NCBI GenBank assembly: GCA_016192705.1
Contig: JACPTQ010000028.1
Coordinates: 1-33,277, forward strand
Length of the DNA: 33,277 nucleotides
Reading direction: 5' to 3'
Source: Deltaproteobacteria bacterium
GTDB taxonomy: Bacteria > Myxococcota > JACPTQ01
A model generated the notes under the pieces. The model saw only the letters and a program-made list of their open reading frames with translations. It searched no databases and was not told the DNA's origin. Made by a program: the position numbers and the translations under genes. Positions 7,618 to 15,793 of this stretch are shown piece after piece. Within the stretch, counting starts at the first letter, position 1. Every line of letters begins with the position of its first letter.

Positions 7618-8118
7618 TTATCGACTTCGCCGCAATCGCCGCTCGGCGAGGCGTTTCGTGCCTTCAGCGAGCCGCCGCCGCTCGTCGGGTGTTTCGGGTA
7701 TGAGATTCGGCACTTCACGCGGCCGACTCTTCCCGTCGATCGACACAAACGTAACGTACGCGCTCGCCGTGTGACGCCGCTCTCCCGTCTCGGGCGACTC
7801 GCTCCAAATCTTCACGCCGACTTCCATTGAAGATCGCCCGACCGCGTTTACGCTCGAACGCAACACGACGATGTCGCCGAGCCGCGCGGGCGCAAGAAAG
7901 TGCAGCTCGTCCATCGACGCCGTTACGACGTCACTCTGCGCGTGCCGATGCGCCGCGACACCGCCACAAATGTCGATCCACTGCATCACTTTTCCGCCAA
8001 AAACTGTTCCGTGATGATTGGTGTCACCCGGCAACACAACCTGCGTCATCTCCACTTGCGACGTCCGCACCGTTCGCCCGGATCGCGCATGACCACCTTT
8101 CTTCTTCTTCGCTTTCAC
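7618..8118 (-). CDS. Acyl-CoA thioesterase, hotdog fold (YciA/BFIT-like)
   Basis: A 166-residue cytosolic hotdog-fold enzyme that hydrolyses acyl-CoA to free acid and CoA. The family pattern is clear: VLPGDTNHHGTVFGGKVMQWIDICGG near residues 28-54 (Asn-His-x-Gly-x-x-Phe-Gly-Gly, with the conserved Asp that activates water), ELHFLAPARLGDIVVLRSSVNAVGRSSMEVGVKIW near 72-106, and ASAYVTFVSID. The N-terminus is Lys-rich. The chain length used cannot be judged. Its ATG overlaps the stop of the diguanylate cyclase gene by 4 bases, so the two are translationally coupled and probably last in the ftsB operon. Confidence 0.92.
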   Translation of the reverse strand: MKAKKKKGGHARSGRTVRTSQVEMTQVVLPGDTNHHGTVFGGKVMQWIDICGGVAAHRHAQSDVVTASMDELHFLAPARLGDIVVLRSSVNAVGRSSMEVGVKIWSESPETGERRHTASAYVTFVSIDGKSRPREVPNLIPETPDERRRLAEGTKRLAERRLRRSR

Positions 8119-10379
8119 GCACTCGCCGCCGGTCGCTTTGCGACGAGGTTTCCGTACGCGAGCGCCTGGTCTCGCCCGCGTCGCTTCGCTTGATAAAGCG
8201 CCTGGTCGGCTCGCTCGATCAACATCTCTCGATCCCGCGCGTCGTTTGGATACGTGGCGATGCCGAGTGAAATCGTGACAGACAGCGTGCCGATGTCGGA
8301 CCGGAAGAGCTCACGGGCGACATCGGTTCGGATGCGCTCCGCGACCTGGAGCGCTCCCGCGGTGCTCGTCTCTTCAAGAACAATCGCAAACTCCTCGCCC
8401 CCATATCGCGCGACAACATCGATCTTTCGCGCCGACGCCGCGAGAATTCGCGCGACGCCCTTGAGCACGGTGTCGCCAACAGGGTGACCATACGTGTCGT
8501 TCACGCTCTTGAAGTGATCGATGTCGCAGATGATGAGCGCAACGGGTCGCGTTGTTCCGCGCGCGGCACGGTCAGACCGCCGAAGCGAATCGTCGAGTCG
8601 CTCCTGAAATCGCCGGTGGTTGAGAAGGCCCGTGAGTCCGTCCGTGGTCGCGAGTTCCTGCAAGCGCTCGTAAGTGCGCGCGTTTTCAAGCGCAACCGCC
8701 GCCTGGTTCGCGATGACCCGGAGCATGTCGCGCGCATCGGCCGGGAAGGCGTTTGAAATGGTCGCGCCGAGGACAAGAGTTCCGATCGCTTCGTCGCGCA
8801 CGATGAGCGGCAACGAGAGGACCGAAGCGTAAGGCCGCATCGGCACATCAACCGCGAAGAGACGATTCGCATCGGCGCTGACACCATCGATTCCGGGCAG
8901 CGGGTGACGATTCTTAACGGTCATCGCGACGAGCCCGCTGTTGTCGTGAAACGATGTCCCCATAAGCTTTTCCGCGTCGCCGCCTTCTGCGGCAACGATC
9001 TCGTGCCGCCGCGCCCGCGCGTCATACGACGTCAAGGCACCAAATTCGAACGACGCGATTTCACGAGCGGCCGCGAACGTCACAGCGATAACGTCTTGCA
9101 GCGAGACAACAGAATTCAGCCGCGCGCTCGCTTGGTAAAACTTTTCGTGCTCGTACTTTCCGCGTTCGACCGCTCGAAAGAGGCGTTCGTTTTCAATGAT
9201 GCGTAAGAGAAGCGTTGCCGCGTTTCCCAGCAACAACTCCGCGGCTTCGTTGAACGGGCGATCGTCAACGCGATCGACCGCGAGAACGCCGCGAACGTGC
9301 GGAATCGGATGTGAGGTGTTTTCGTCGCGGGCGCGGGAATACTCAAGGAGCGGAACGCCGAGAAACGCGCGAACAGGTGACGCGCCGTCGTAGAGGGGAA
9401 GCCGAAAACCATCGCGAAGGTGCGCGAGGTTAACAGGGGCGCGTCGCTGCAGGATGCCGCCGAAGACGCCGGACGTCGCGGGGATCGCGGGCGCGATGGG
9501 AAAGTCGACGCCGACGCGTTCCTTCACGCGCAAGTGGGTTCCCGCGGCATTTTGCCAAAGCAACGTGACGCTGCTTGCGTCGAGCGCGCGCGCGACAAGC
9601 GACAAGATCTGAAACGCCGACTCCTCGATGCTGTGGACCGCGCCTTGAAGAAGGATCCGCGTGACGTCGTCTCGGCTTCGCGTGTCGGCGCCGGGAAGAG
9701 AAGTTGAGATGAGACGGTACTCCATCGCTTCCGATCGTATTTTTCGCAGCTCGTCGTCGACGCGCTCACGCGACTCTTGTCGGGTGCGGACGATCTCGAA
9801 GCGAATCAGAAGGGACGGGAGAAAGCCGGCGATCGCGAACGCGACCGTGTGTCCGACGATCAACGTAGTTCCGACATCGGGAAACGCGAAATGGAAATAA
9901 CGCGCGGCTTCGACGCCGGCCGTTGCAATGATGACGAGCGCAAAGAGGCGTGTTTCGCGAAGCGTCGCGAGCGCAAAGGCCGCAAAAAGTGGCACTGCGG
10001 CACCGGGGCCAGCCGGTCCGCCCAGGATGTCCTCAACGAGAAGCGACAGCGCGAGACCTTGAGCTGAGAAAAGCGTGGCGGCGATCGCGCGACGCCGGAC
10101 GTTGGCGCGACGAATTCGGAGAAGTGCCGTTGCGAAAAAAACGGCGGCCGCGATTCCGGCAAGCACCAAAGAATGAGGGGTCGCCCCCACGGTGCTGATG
10201 TCGCGCAACGAACCCGTGACGACAAGGGCGCCGGATGCGCTGAGCCCCAGAATGGGAACGACGACCTTGAGGAGGCGTATCAGCGCGCGCCCCGCCTGTT
10301 CGCCAACCGATGAGGTGGCGCTTGGCGGCGAACGCCGTACGGGTCGGCGAATGCGGTTTCCTGTCGAAACCGCGCTCAA
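8115..10379 (-). CDS. Membrane diguanylate cyclase with two GAF-like domains
   Basis: 754 residues. An N-terminal region (about 30-210) contains several hydrophobic segments that look membrane-spanning. A short helical linker leads to two GAF-like sensor domains (about 240-400 and 415-560; the second has the typical VLSLPLIVRDEAIGTLVLG). The last 185 residues form a GGDEF domain: TTDGLTGLLNHRRF, CDIDHFKSVNDTYGHPVGD, and the active-site loop GGEEF, a functional variant. RKID lies five residues before it and fits the RxxD inhibitory site, so product inhibition is expected. It should make cyclic di-GMP from two GTP in response to an unknown cytosolic ligand or membrane cue. The ATG overlaps the ftsB stop by 4 bases, tying it to cell-division gene expression. 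Confidence 0.93.
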   Translation of the reverse strand: MSAVSTGNRIRRPVRRSPPSATSSVGEQAGRALIRLLKVVVPILGLSASGALVVTGSLRDISTVGATPHSLVLAGIAAAVFFATALLRIRRANVRRRAIAATLFSAQGLALSLLVEDILGGPAGPGAAVPLFAAFALATLRETRLFALVIIATAGVEAARYFHFAFPDVGTTLIVGHTVAFAIAGFLPSLLIRFEIVRTRQESRERVDDELRKIRSEAMEYRLISTSLPGADTRSRDDVTRILLQGAVHSIEESAFQILSLVARALDASSVTLLWQNAAGTHLRVKERVGVDFPIAPAIPATSGVFGGILQRRAPVNLAHLRDGFRLPLYDGASPVRAFLGVPLLEYSRARDENTSHPIPHVRGVLAVDRVDDRPFNEAAELLLGNAATLLLRIIENERLFRAVERGKYEHEKFYQASARLNSVVSLQDVIAVTFAAAREIASFEFGALTSYDARARRHEIVAAEGGDAEKLMGTSFHDNSGLVAMTVKNRHPLPGIDGVSADANRLFAVDVPMRPYASVLSLPLIVRDEAIGTLVLGATISNAFPADARDMLRVIANQAAVALENARTYERLQELATTDGLTGLLNHRRFQERLDDSLRRSDRAARGTTRPVALIICDIDHFKSVNDTYGHPVGDTVLKGVARILAASARKIDVVARYGGEEFAIVLEETSTAGALQVAERIRTDVARELFRSDIGTLSVTISLGIATYPNDARDREMLIERADQALYQAKRRGRDQALAYGNLVAKRPAASA

Positions 10380-10744
10380 CGCGACCCCGCGGCTTGAAGG
10401 GAAATGCTGGGTCGCGTTTTGACACGTGGCCGCTGCCCGGGGCTGTCAAAGACGATAAAGACCTCGCGATCGTCAATGAGCGAGAGCTCGTCGCGGATCG
10501 CCTTTTCGAGGACGAGTGGGTCGTCCTTGAGTGCGTCGACTTCTTCGCGCAGGTCTCGGTTTACGGAGGCGAGAAGATCGTTTGCGCTCTTGCGTCGCGA
10601 CAATTCAGCTTTAACGTCTGCGAGGGCGCGGAGGGAGCCGCCACCCAGGAAAACGCCGGCCAAGGTTGTCACGAGCGTCACAAGGGCGACGAGCAGAACG
10701 CGGTTCAGAAGTCGGGACTTACCATCACTCGCCGGATCGATCAT
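10376..10744 (-). CDS. ftsB: FtsB/DivIC-like septum formation protein
   Basis: 122 residues from the ATG at 10744. A short cytosolic N-terminus is followed by one membrane segment (about 15-37) and then a coiled coil (about 40-90, ELSRRKSANDLLASVNRDLREEVDALKDD) ending in ELSLIDDREVFIVFD. This is the FtsB/DivIC layout; these proteins join FtsL and FtsQ in the divisome. A TTG at 10756 could extend it by four residues, but it lies inside the -10 box, so the ATG is preferred. FtsB-family assignment rests on architecture and the PxxxEkxaRdeL-like segment (PLVLEKAIRDELSLI) rather than strong sequence identity. Confidence 0.85.
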   Translation of the reverse strand: MIDPASDGKSRLLNRVLLVALVTLVTTLAGVFLGGGSLRALADVKAELSRRKSANDLLASVNRDLREEVDALKDDPLVLEKAIRDELSLIDDREVFIVFDSPGQRPRVKTRPSISLQAAGSR

Positions 10745-10911
10745 GAGCCGTCGCAATTATAGATGGTTTTGGGTTGGGTCTCAAAAAAAGTCGCGGCACC
10801 GTGACCGTTCGAGATTCCGGGTCTTTCGCCAATTGGAAGAAATCGAAGTGGCGAGTCCTAAGTTAATCATGTATACTTCGCCGTTTCTTTGATGGGGACT
10901 GAATTCGGATA
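10745..10911. other. Divergent intergenic region
   Basis: Holds the ftsB promoter and, on the plus strand, a TATACT at 10872-10877 (weak -35 TGGCGA 17 bases upstream) that could serve the gene starting at 10912. Nothing else stands out. Confidence 0.4.
10756..10784 (-). promoter_or_regulatory. Strong sigma-70 promoter for ftsB operon
   Basis: TTGAGA (10784-10779) and a perfect TATAAT (10761-10756) are 17 bases apart on the minus strand. The -10 box ends 11 bases before the ATG at 10744, so the mRNA would have a leader of only about 4-6 bases. No ribosome-binding sequence precedes the ATG. Confidence 0.65.
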
Positions 10912-12120
10912 ATGTTGTCGAGCGGAAAACGGGTTTATGGGGCGCTTTGGGCGGTTGCTGCAATCGGAGCTGTTTCGCCGGCGGTCGGTATCGCGGGTGC
11001 GTTCCGTGGCGAAGTTCCGGTCGACGTAACGGTGGCGGTCGCTCCGGGGGCGGATCCGTGCGGAACGGTCTCGCGGCTCTCGGCGTCGCTTGGTGCCATG
11101 GGTGTTGCGCGGAGTGGTCGCGCGCGCGCGGCGCAAGGCGTTCGGGTTCGCCTTTCACGTCATGCTTTGAGTGCGCCTTGGACGGTCGCCGTTGCGGACG
11201 GTCGAGGGGAACGGGCGATTCGGCGCGTGATGTCGAATGGCGTTTGCGCGGAGGAGTCGGCGGTCGTTGCGGCGGTTATCGAGCGCGCGGTACGCCCGGT
11301 TTGGATTGAGGCGCGGCGGGGGATGCGTGGGGTGAGGAAGAAGACGGGAGAAACCACACCCGAGAAGGATCGACAGGAATGCGCCAAGCATCTAGGGAGA
11401 GCGGACGCTCCAAGTTGGTGTCGCGGCAGTGCCGCGCAGACACAGAGGAATGGAGATCTGAAGGAGAAGGAACAGAACGGGAAGACACAAGAGCGGGGAA
11501 CGACTACGGCTGCGGAGGCGGAGAAGGTGGTTGCGCCGATTTCCCTCGGCGATGCGATCGAGCCGCCGGGGCCACACCCGGAGCGGCCGTCGATTGTTTC
11601 GCGCGTGACGATTGGGGATCTTGAAGTTCTGACGCTTCCAAGCGTTGAGCTTTTGTTCTCGTCCGCGCTGGCGGGCGGGATGACGAGAGAAGCCCAGGGG
11701 GGGATCGCGGTTGGATTCCGCCACAGTTTTTCGCGACTCTTTTCAAACCGGGTTTACCTCGGGTGGCGAACGCCGGAAACGCGGTCGGGACTGACGGGTG
11801 CTGTGCGCGCCCAGTTTCTTCGGCTGATCGACGCCGTGGGATTTACGCCGTTCCGATTTCGACTTCGTTTCGAGGCGCTCGTCGCTCTTCAACTCGTCTT
11901 CGCCGAGATCACATCGGGAGACGGGTCCGCTGTCAGCCCCAACATGGGCCTCGGCTTCGGCGTCGCGTTCACGTTTCCGGTTGGTCGATGGTCGATCGAC
12001 GTCGCGCTCCGGTTGACGCCGTTTTTCGCGGAGCAGCGCTTTTTCGTCGGTGGCAATCAAGTGATGAAGCTCGGTGCGTTTGACGGAGAGCTGTCGCTCG
12101 GGGGCGCCTATGCCTTTTGA
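10912..12120 (+). CDS. Probable outer-membrane beta-barrel protein with N-terminal periplasmic part, unknown function
   Basis: 402 residues. Residues 1-30 form a signal peptide (VYGALWAVAAIGAVSPAVGIAGAF). Residues 31-130 are a mixed alpha/beta part with two cysteines (DPCGTV and NGVCAEE). A Lys/Glu/Gln-rich low-complexity linker (about 140-205) follows, containing a decayed palindromic repeat. The last 180 residues alternate polar and hydrophobic residues in strand-like runs (RLRFEALVALQLVFAEI, MGLGFGVAFTFPVGRWSIDVALRLTPFF) and the protein ends in a C-terminal Phe, as outer-membrane barrels do. The family is not recognised. Its stop overlaps the -35 element of the next promoter and a possible upstream start of the sigma gene. 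Confidence 0.75.
   Translation: MLSSGKRVYGALWAVAAIGAVSPAVGIAGAFRGEVPVDVTVAVAPGADPCGTVSRLSASLGAMGVARSGRARAAQGVRVRLSRHALSAPWTVAVADGRGERAIRRVMSNGVCAEESAVVAAVIERAVRPVWIEARRGMRGVRKKTGETTPEKDRQECAKHLGRADAPSWCRGSAAQTQRNGDLKEKEQNGKTQERGTTTAAEAEKVVAPISLGDAIEPPGPHPERPSIVSRVTIGDLEVLTLPSVELLFSSALAGGMTREAQGGIAVGFRHSFSRLFSNRVYLGWRTPETRSGLTGAVRAQFLRLIDAVGFTPFRFRLRFEALVALQLVFAEITSGDGSAVSPNMGLGFGVAFTFPVGRWSIDVALRLTPFFAEQRFFVGGNQVMKLGAFDGELSLGGAYAF
11395..11485 (+). repeat. Decayed palindromic repeat inside a coding linker
   Basis: Contains the 12-mer shared with the palindrome at 30-41 (here 11401-11412), a GAGCG/CGCTC hairpin, and a stronger hairpin GTGTC-GCGGCA / TGCCGC-GCA-GACAC at 11418-11443. It continues as an ACACAGAGGAA tract like the type II repeat at 7560 and 30615. 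In the protein it encodes a polar segment (AAQTQRNGDLKEKEQ) lying in the low-complexity linker, so the frame is kept open. Confidence 0.5.
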
Positions 12121-12733
12121 ACAATCGGCGCGCGGCGGTCACAAAGGTAAGGGTGTGGGACAAACGGCGACGGCGGTGAGCTCGGCGGCAATTGCGATGG
12201 TTGAGGGTCGTGCGTCGGCCGAGGCGTTCGATTGGCGCGGTTTTTATTCCGAGAACTGGCAATGGATTGCACGGGTTGTGCGGCGCTTTGGCGGCCCGGG
12301 GCTCGACGTCGAGGAAGCGGTTCAAGACGTGTTTTTGGTGCTCGTCGATCGGCTGCGCGAGTTTGAAGGGCGAAGCGAGCTTTCGACGTGGGTTTATCGG
12401 GTTGCGATGAACGTTGCGTCGGAGCATCGGCGGCGCGCGTGGCGAAAACGGCGGCTTGCGGCCGCGTGGAATGTGGTTGCGTTTTGGCGCGAAGGGGCGG
12501 CGTCTCCGGCGCGTGACGCCGAGCGGAAAGATGAGATTGCGATGGTGCACCGGGCGCTTGCGACGCTGTCCGAAAAGAAGCGGCATGTGTTTGTCCTGTG
12601 TGAGCTTGAAGAGATGTCGAGCGACGACGCCGCGGCGGTGCTGAACGTTCCGGCCGCGACCGTGCGGACGCGGCTTTTCCACGCGCGGAAGGAGTTCGCG
12701 GTGGCGATTGAAGCGATGGGAGGTGGCGAATGA
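12110..12733 (+). CDS. ECF-type RNA polymerase sigma factor
   Basis: A sigma-70 family group IV factor. Region 2 spans VEEAVQDVFLVLVDRLREFEGRSELSTWVYRVAMNVASEHRRR and region 4 spans LSEKKRHVFVLCELEEMSSDDAAAVLNVPAATVRTRLFHARKEF, a helix-turn-helix that reads the -35 element. The start is uncertain. The ATG at 12110 overlaps the preceding gene, but it lies upstream of the proposed promoter (12119-12142), so transcripts from that promoter must use the in-frame GTG at 12155 or ATG at 12197. The latter leaves only a dozen residues before region 2, which is normal for ECF factors. The next gene, a FecR-like protein, starts by ATGA overlap and probably restrains this factor. It is likely autoregulated. 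Confidence 0.93.
   Translation: MPFEQSARGGHKGKGVGQTATAVSSAAIAMVEGRASAEAFDWRGFYSENWQWIARVVRRFGGPGLDVEEAVQDVFLVLVDRLREFEGRSELSTWVYRVAMNVASEHRRRAWRKRRLAAAWNVVAFWREGAASPARDAERKDEIAMVHRALATLSEKKRHVFVLCELEEMSSDDAAAVLNVPAATVRTRLFHARKEFAVAIEAMGGGE
12119..12142 (+). promoter_or_regulatory. Putative ECF-sigma promoter (copy B, autoregulatory)
   Basis: GAACAA at 12119 and GGTCAC at 12137-12142, with 15 bases between GAAC and GTC. Followed by AAGGTAAG, also shared with the two other copies. GAAC/GTC with this spacing is the general pattern of ECF promoters. Confidence 0.65.
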
Positions 12734-13752
12734 ATCCGAATGTCGCGGAAATCGTTCGCCGGGCAAAGGAGATTGAGGCGGAACCGCTTCCCGCGGTGAT
12801 GGGGGCGCGGATTCGGGCGCGAATCGAGGAGCGATTATCGGAGTCGGGAGCGCGGCGATTTACGTCGTGGCGGTGGTTGGTGCCCGCGACGGGCCTCGCG
12901 GCCGCGACGGCGGTTGTCGCGCTGCTCGTTGTAAATGGGTCGGCCACCGGCGATTTTTCGAGTGGTGAGAGCGGGCGTGTCGTTGCGATTTCGGATGTCG
13001 TCGAAGCGACGCTTGGGCCGGAAAGCCGCGTCCGTGTTGAATCGGCGAGCGAGGTGACGCTTCTTCGTGGGCGCGCAAAGTTCGCCGTGAAGAGGCGACC
13101 CGCCGGTGAGCGGTTCGTTGTGGTTGCTGGGGCGGTCACGGTCGAAGTTGTGGGGACGGTGTTCGAGGTGCTTCGCGAACCGGTTCGGGTGCGCGTCAGC
13201 GAGGGGCGCGTGCGCGTGCGGGCGAGTGGTCGCGATTGGATGGTGGGCGCGGGAGAGGAATGGGGAGCGGGGACGGGAGCGGGCGCTGGAGCGGATCCGG
13301 GAGCGGGAGCGGATGCGGTTGCGGAGGCGGATGCGGGAGCGGTTGTGGTAGCGGGCGCGGGCGCGGATGCTGGAGCGGGTTCGGACGCGGGATTTGATCG
13401 CGCGGCGGAGCTTATTTCGGCGGGCGATATAGCGGGGGCGCGGCGGATCTACGAGGCGATTGCCCGTGGTGATTCGCTGAGCGCGGAGACGGCGCTTTAC
13501 CTGCTTGGACGGCTTGATGCGCAGCGGCTTGGTCGTCCGGCCGATGCACTCGTCGCGCTTCGTGAAATGGAGCGGCGGTTTCCGCGCGGGAGACTCTCGC
13601 GCGAGCGGGACCTCTCCCTCATTGAAGCGCTTTTTGCGACGGGGCGGTGCGCGCAAGCCAGGACGGCGGCGGCCCGTTTTCGCGCGGCGTATGGGCGCGC
13701 GAACGATGCCGACGTTGAACTCAAGCCGATTCCAGGTGGACCGTGCAAATGA
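12730..13752 (+). CDS. FecR-like transmembrane anti-sigma factor with C-terminal repeat region
   Basis: 340 residues, preceded by GGGAGGTGG and overlapping the sigma gene by 4 bases. Residues 1-45 (cytosolic, charged) are in the position of a sigma-binding segment. One membrane helix lies at about 48-72 (WLVPATGLAAATAVVALLVV). The periplasmic part (about 78-175) is a FecR domain: GPESRVRVESASEVTLLRGRAKFAVKRR, then a segment ending VVGTVFEVLREPVRVRVSEGRVRV. Next is an Ala/Gly/Asp-rich spacer (about 177-218) encoded by GGAGCG-type hexamers, and a helical C-terminus with TPR-like helix pairs (AAELISAGDIAGARRIYEAIARGD). FecR proteins sense at the periplasmic side and control the ECF partner. The signal here is unknown. 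Confidence 0.88.
   Translation: MNPNVAEIVRRAKEIEAEPLPAVMGARIRARIEERLSESGARRFTSWRWLVPATGLAAATAVVALLVVNGSATGDFSSGESGRVVAISDVVEATLGPESRVRVESASEVTLLRGRAKFAVKRRPAGERFVVVAGAVTVEVVGTVFEVLREPVRVRVSEGRVRVRASGRDWMVGAGEEWGAGTGAGAGADPGAGADAVAEADAGAVVVAGAGADAGAGSDAGFDRAAELISAGDIAGARRIYEAIARGDSLSAETALYLLGRLDAQRLGRPADALVALREMERRFPRGRLSRERDLSLIEALFATGRCAQARTAAARFRAAYGRANDADVELKPIPGGPCK
13247..13390 (+). repeat. Degenerate GGNGCG hexamer tract in the fecR-like gene
   Basis: Tandem six-base units such as GGAGCG, GGATGCG, GGTTGCG and GGAGGCG run for about 140 bases. Read in frame they give the Ala/Gly/Asp/Val spacer of the protein. Related tracts occur at 20838-20948, 21201-21216, 25767-25818, 30535-30580 and 31465-31512. 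Gain or loss of six bases keeps the frame. Confidence 0.7.
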
Positions 13753-13763
13753 GTTTAGCGTTT

Positions 13764-13787
13764 GAACAAACGAGACATGACGGTCAC
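13764..13787 (+). promoter_or_regulatory. Putative ECF-sigma promoter (copy A)
   Basis: GAACAA at 13764-13769 and CGGTCAC at 13781-13787, again with 15 bases between GAAC and GTC, followed by TAAGGTAGG. CGTTTG-AA-CAAACG and TGAC-G-GTCA are inverted repeats within the element. It lies 12 bases after the fecR stop and 31 bases before the RCC1 start. Confidence 0.65.
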
Positions 13788-13817
13788 TAAGGTAGGCAAA
13801 TGAGTTGGAGGTGTGAC

Positions 13818-15029
13818 GTGGTTCGAGTGAAAACTGTGTGGCGAATTCGAGGCGCGCTGGTTGTGGCCCTTGGCTCTGTAGCCGCGTGTATCGACACCGT
13901 GGAGCTCGGAAACGGCGTAACGGGCGTCAGCGGCGCCGTTTCGATTTCGACGCGCGGGTATCACACGTGCGTTGCAACGGCGACGGGGGGCGCGAAATGC
14001 TGGGGGCTCAACAAAGACATGCAGCTCGGCGACGAAGATCCTTACACGCTTACGAAGGTAGAGCCGGTCAGCGTTCGGTCGTTGTCGAGCGGAGTCAAAG
14101 ATGTTGTGGCTGGAGAAAACCACAGTTGCGCCTTGCTTTTGGATGGAACGGTCGAGTGTTGGGGCGCGTCGTACTTCGGGCAAGTGGGTGCGGGGCTTAA
14201 AGTCCCGATCGTTCCGAACCGCCAGAAGGTGGCGGGCCTTACCGATGTCAAGCACCTCTTCGCGGGGAATCACCACACGTGCGCGCTCGTCGTGTCGGGC
14301 GCGATCAAGTGTTGGGGATGGAACAACTATCAGCAGCTTGGTGACGGAACGAGTGAAAACCGCGCGGAGCCCGTCGAGGTCAAGGGGTTGGGTGGAACGG
14401 CAACTGTCGTTGCGGCGGGCGAAATGCACTCGTGCGCGGCGCTTGCGGCGGGCGGCGTCAAGTGCTGGGGGAACAACACGCAAGGCGAGCTCGGGAATGG
14501 GCGACGCGGTGAGCTGGGCGCGGGGCCGGTCGATGTTGTGGGGATTCGCGAGCGTGTCACGGCGCTTTCGGCGGGGCGCGGGTACACGTGTGCGGTGACG
14601 GAGGCGGGCGCGGTCAAGTGCTGGGGGTGGAATTTTGACGGCATGCTTGGGGACGGAACGACGGTTGATCGCGAAACGCCGGTCGACGTGCGCGGGCTGG
14701 CGAGCGGGTTCGTCGGGGTTTCGGCGAGCGCGCGGCACACCTGCGCGTGGAGCAATCAAGGCGAAGTTTGGTGTTGGGGGCACAACTGGGCGGGCGAGGT
14801 TGGCGACGGGACATCGACGAACATTCGCTTGAGCCCCGTGCGTGCGGCGGGCGTCGGTGGCGATGTGGTGCGCGTGGCCGTTGGCGTTTACCACACGTGT
14901 GCGCTGACGCGGGGTGGCGTCGCGGTCTGTTGGGGCGCGAATAATTTTGGCGCGCTTGGGAGTGGGACGACGCAGGATCGGTTGCCCGATGGGACGCTGC
15001 AAGGCGGCGGGCGCGTGAACTGCCAGTAG
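13818..15029 (+). CDS. RCC1-repeat lipoprotein
   Basis: Start at GTG 13818, six bases after GGAGG (13807-13811); an ATG at 13800 in the same frame has no ribosome site. The N-terminus is a lipoprotein signal (basic start, ALVVALGSVAAC), so the protein should be lipid-anchored. Seven repeats follow, each reading roughly HTCA.....G.v.CWG.N..G.LGdGT, the RCC1 signature, giving a seven-bladed propeller with two cysteines per blade, which may form disulfides in the periplasm or on the surface. RCC1-like bacterial proteins usually act in binding; the ligand is unknown. Its own ECF-type promoter precedes it, and the following lipoprotein gene starts 31 bases after its stop. Confidence 0.9.
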   Translation: MVRVKTVWRIRGALVVALGSVAACIDTVELGNGVTGVSGAVSISTRGYHTCVATATGGAKCWGLNKDMQLGDEDPYTLTKVEPVSVRSLSSGVKDVVAGENHSCALLLDGTVECWGASYFGQVGAGLKVPIVPNRQKVAGLTDVKHLFAGNHHTCALVVSGAIKCWGWNNYQQLGDGTSENRAEPVEVKGLGGTATVVAAGEMHSCAALAAGGVKCWGNNTQGELGNGRRGELGAGPVDVVGIRERVTALSAGRGYTCAVTEAGAVKCWGWNFDGMLGDGTTVDRETPVDVRGLASGFVGVSASARHTCAWSNQGEVWCWGHNWAGEVGDGTSTNIRLSPVRAAGVGGDVVRVAVGVYHTCALTRGGVAVCWGANNFGALGSGTTQDRLPDGTLQGGGRVNCQ

Positions 15030-15060
15030 AGTAAGGGAAAAGCGAAAGGAGGAGGAGACG

Positions 15061-15723
15061 ATGAAAAAGTGGATGGCGCCGTTGGCGCTTGTAGTGGCGT
15101 CGTGTGGTTCGGAACCGATCGATTTGGGGCCTGGGTCGGGCGACGTTCAGGCGCTTTTCGGCGAGTGGAAGCAGGCGGACCCGGTCACGGGGCGTGTTAA
15201 GGTGCGAATCACCGCACGCGAGGACGGAACTTTTTTGGTCGACGAGGTCGAGCGAAACAAGCAGACTGTGGGGACGTTTTCTGTTGTTGGGCAGACGCTC
15301 ACCTTCAATAGGGTCAAGGATTCGGGGGAGCGAATCTCGGCATCGGCGTTCTTTTATGCGGCCGATGGGACGCTTGCGTTTGGAGAAGGGGTTCTGTTGG
15401 CTGAGTCGCAAGGCGCAGGGTTCGTCAGGACATGGACGGGGTTTGAGCAGAGTGAAACGCGTGACGCCACCGGGAGTGTGATTTCGCGAAGGAGCGAAAC
15501 AACGCGTGTGACTGTGCGCGCGGACGGAACGATTTCGCTGGCATCGGAAAAAACGGGGTTGTCGTCGACGTCGGCGCCGACCCGCAGCGGTCGCGAGGGG
15601 CGCTACACCGAAATTGCCGAGGGGAAGTACCGCGTGACGTGGGCCGGCGAGACGCGGTCGTTTGTCGTGCGGCTCGTGGGCGGTGGTGCGTTCGCGACGG
15701 ACGAATCGATCTTCACGCGGTGA
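15061..15723 (+). CDS. Lipoprotein of unknown function
   Basis: 220 residues with a lipoprotein signal (MKKWMAPLALVVASC) and mature Cys at residue 15. The ATG is preceded by a strong GGAGGAGG. The mature part is rich in beta-strand-like segments: VKVRITAREDGTFLVDEV, TVGTFSVVGQTLTFNRV, EGKYRVTWAGETRSFVVRLV. It resembles the short lipocalin-like lipoproteins common in deltaproteobacteria that read as 'GxWk...g....tF..dG.f', but I do not assign a family. It probably shares the ECF-type promoter of the RCC1 gene. After the lipidated Cys it has GSEPIDLG, which parallels the VELG and VHLG of its two lipoprotein neighbours. Confidence 0.8.
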   Translation: MKKWMAPLALVVASCGSEPIDLGPGSGDVQALFGEWKQADPVTGRVKVRITAREDGTFLVDEVERNKQTVGTFSVVGQTLTFNRVKDSGERISASAFFYAADGTLAFGEGVLLAESQGAGFVRTWTGFEQSETRDATGSVISRRSETTRVTVRADGTISLASEKTGLSSTSAPTRSGREGRYTEIAEGKYRVTWAGETRSFVVRLVGGGAFATDESIFTR

Positions 15724-15793
15724 CTCGCGTTACGACTTCATCGCGGCAAGCGCGGCGGCGATCTCAAGCCGGTCCCCGGCAGGCCGAGTCGTT

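Noticed and set aside
13247-13390. CRISPR array or tandem satellite
   Set aside because: Units are only six bases, degenerate and without spacers, and they encode a protein linker.
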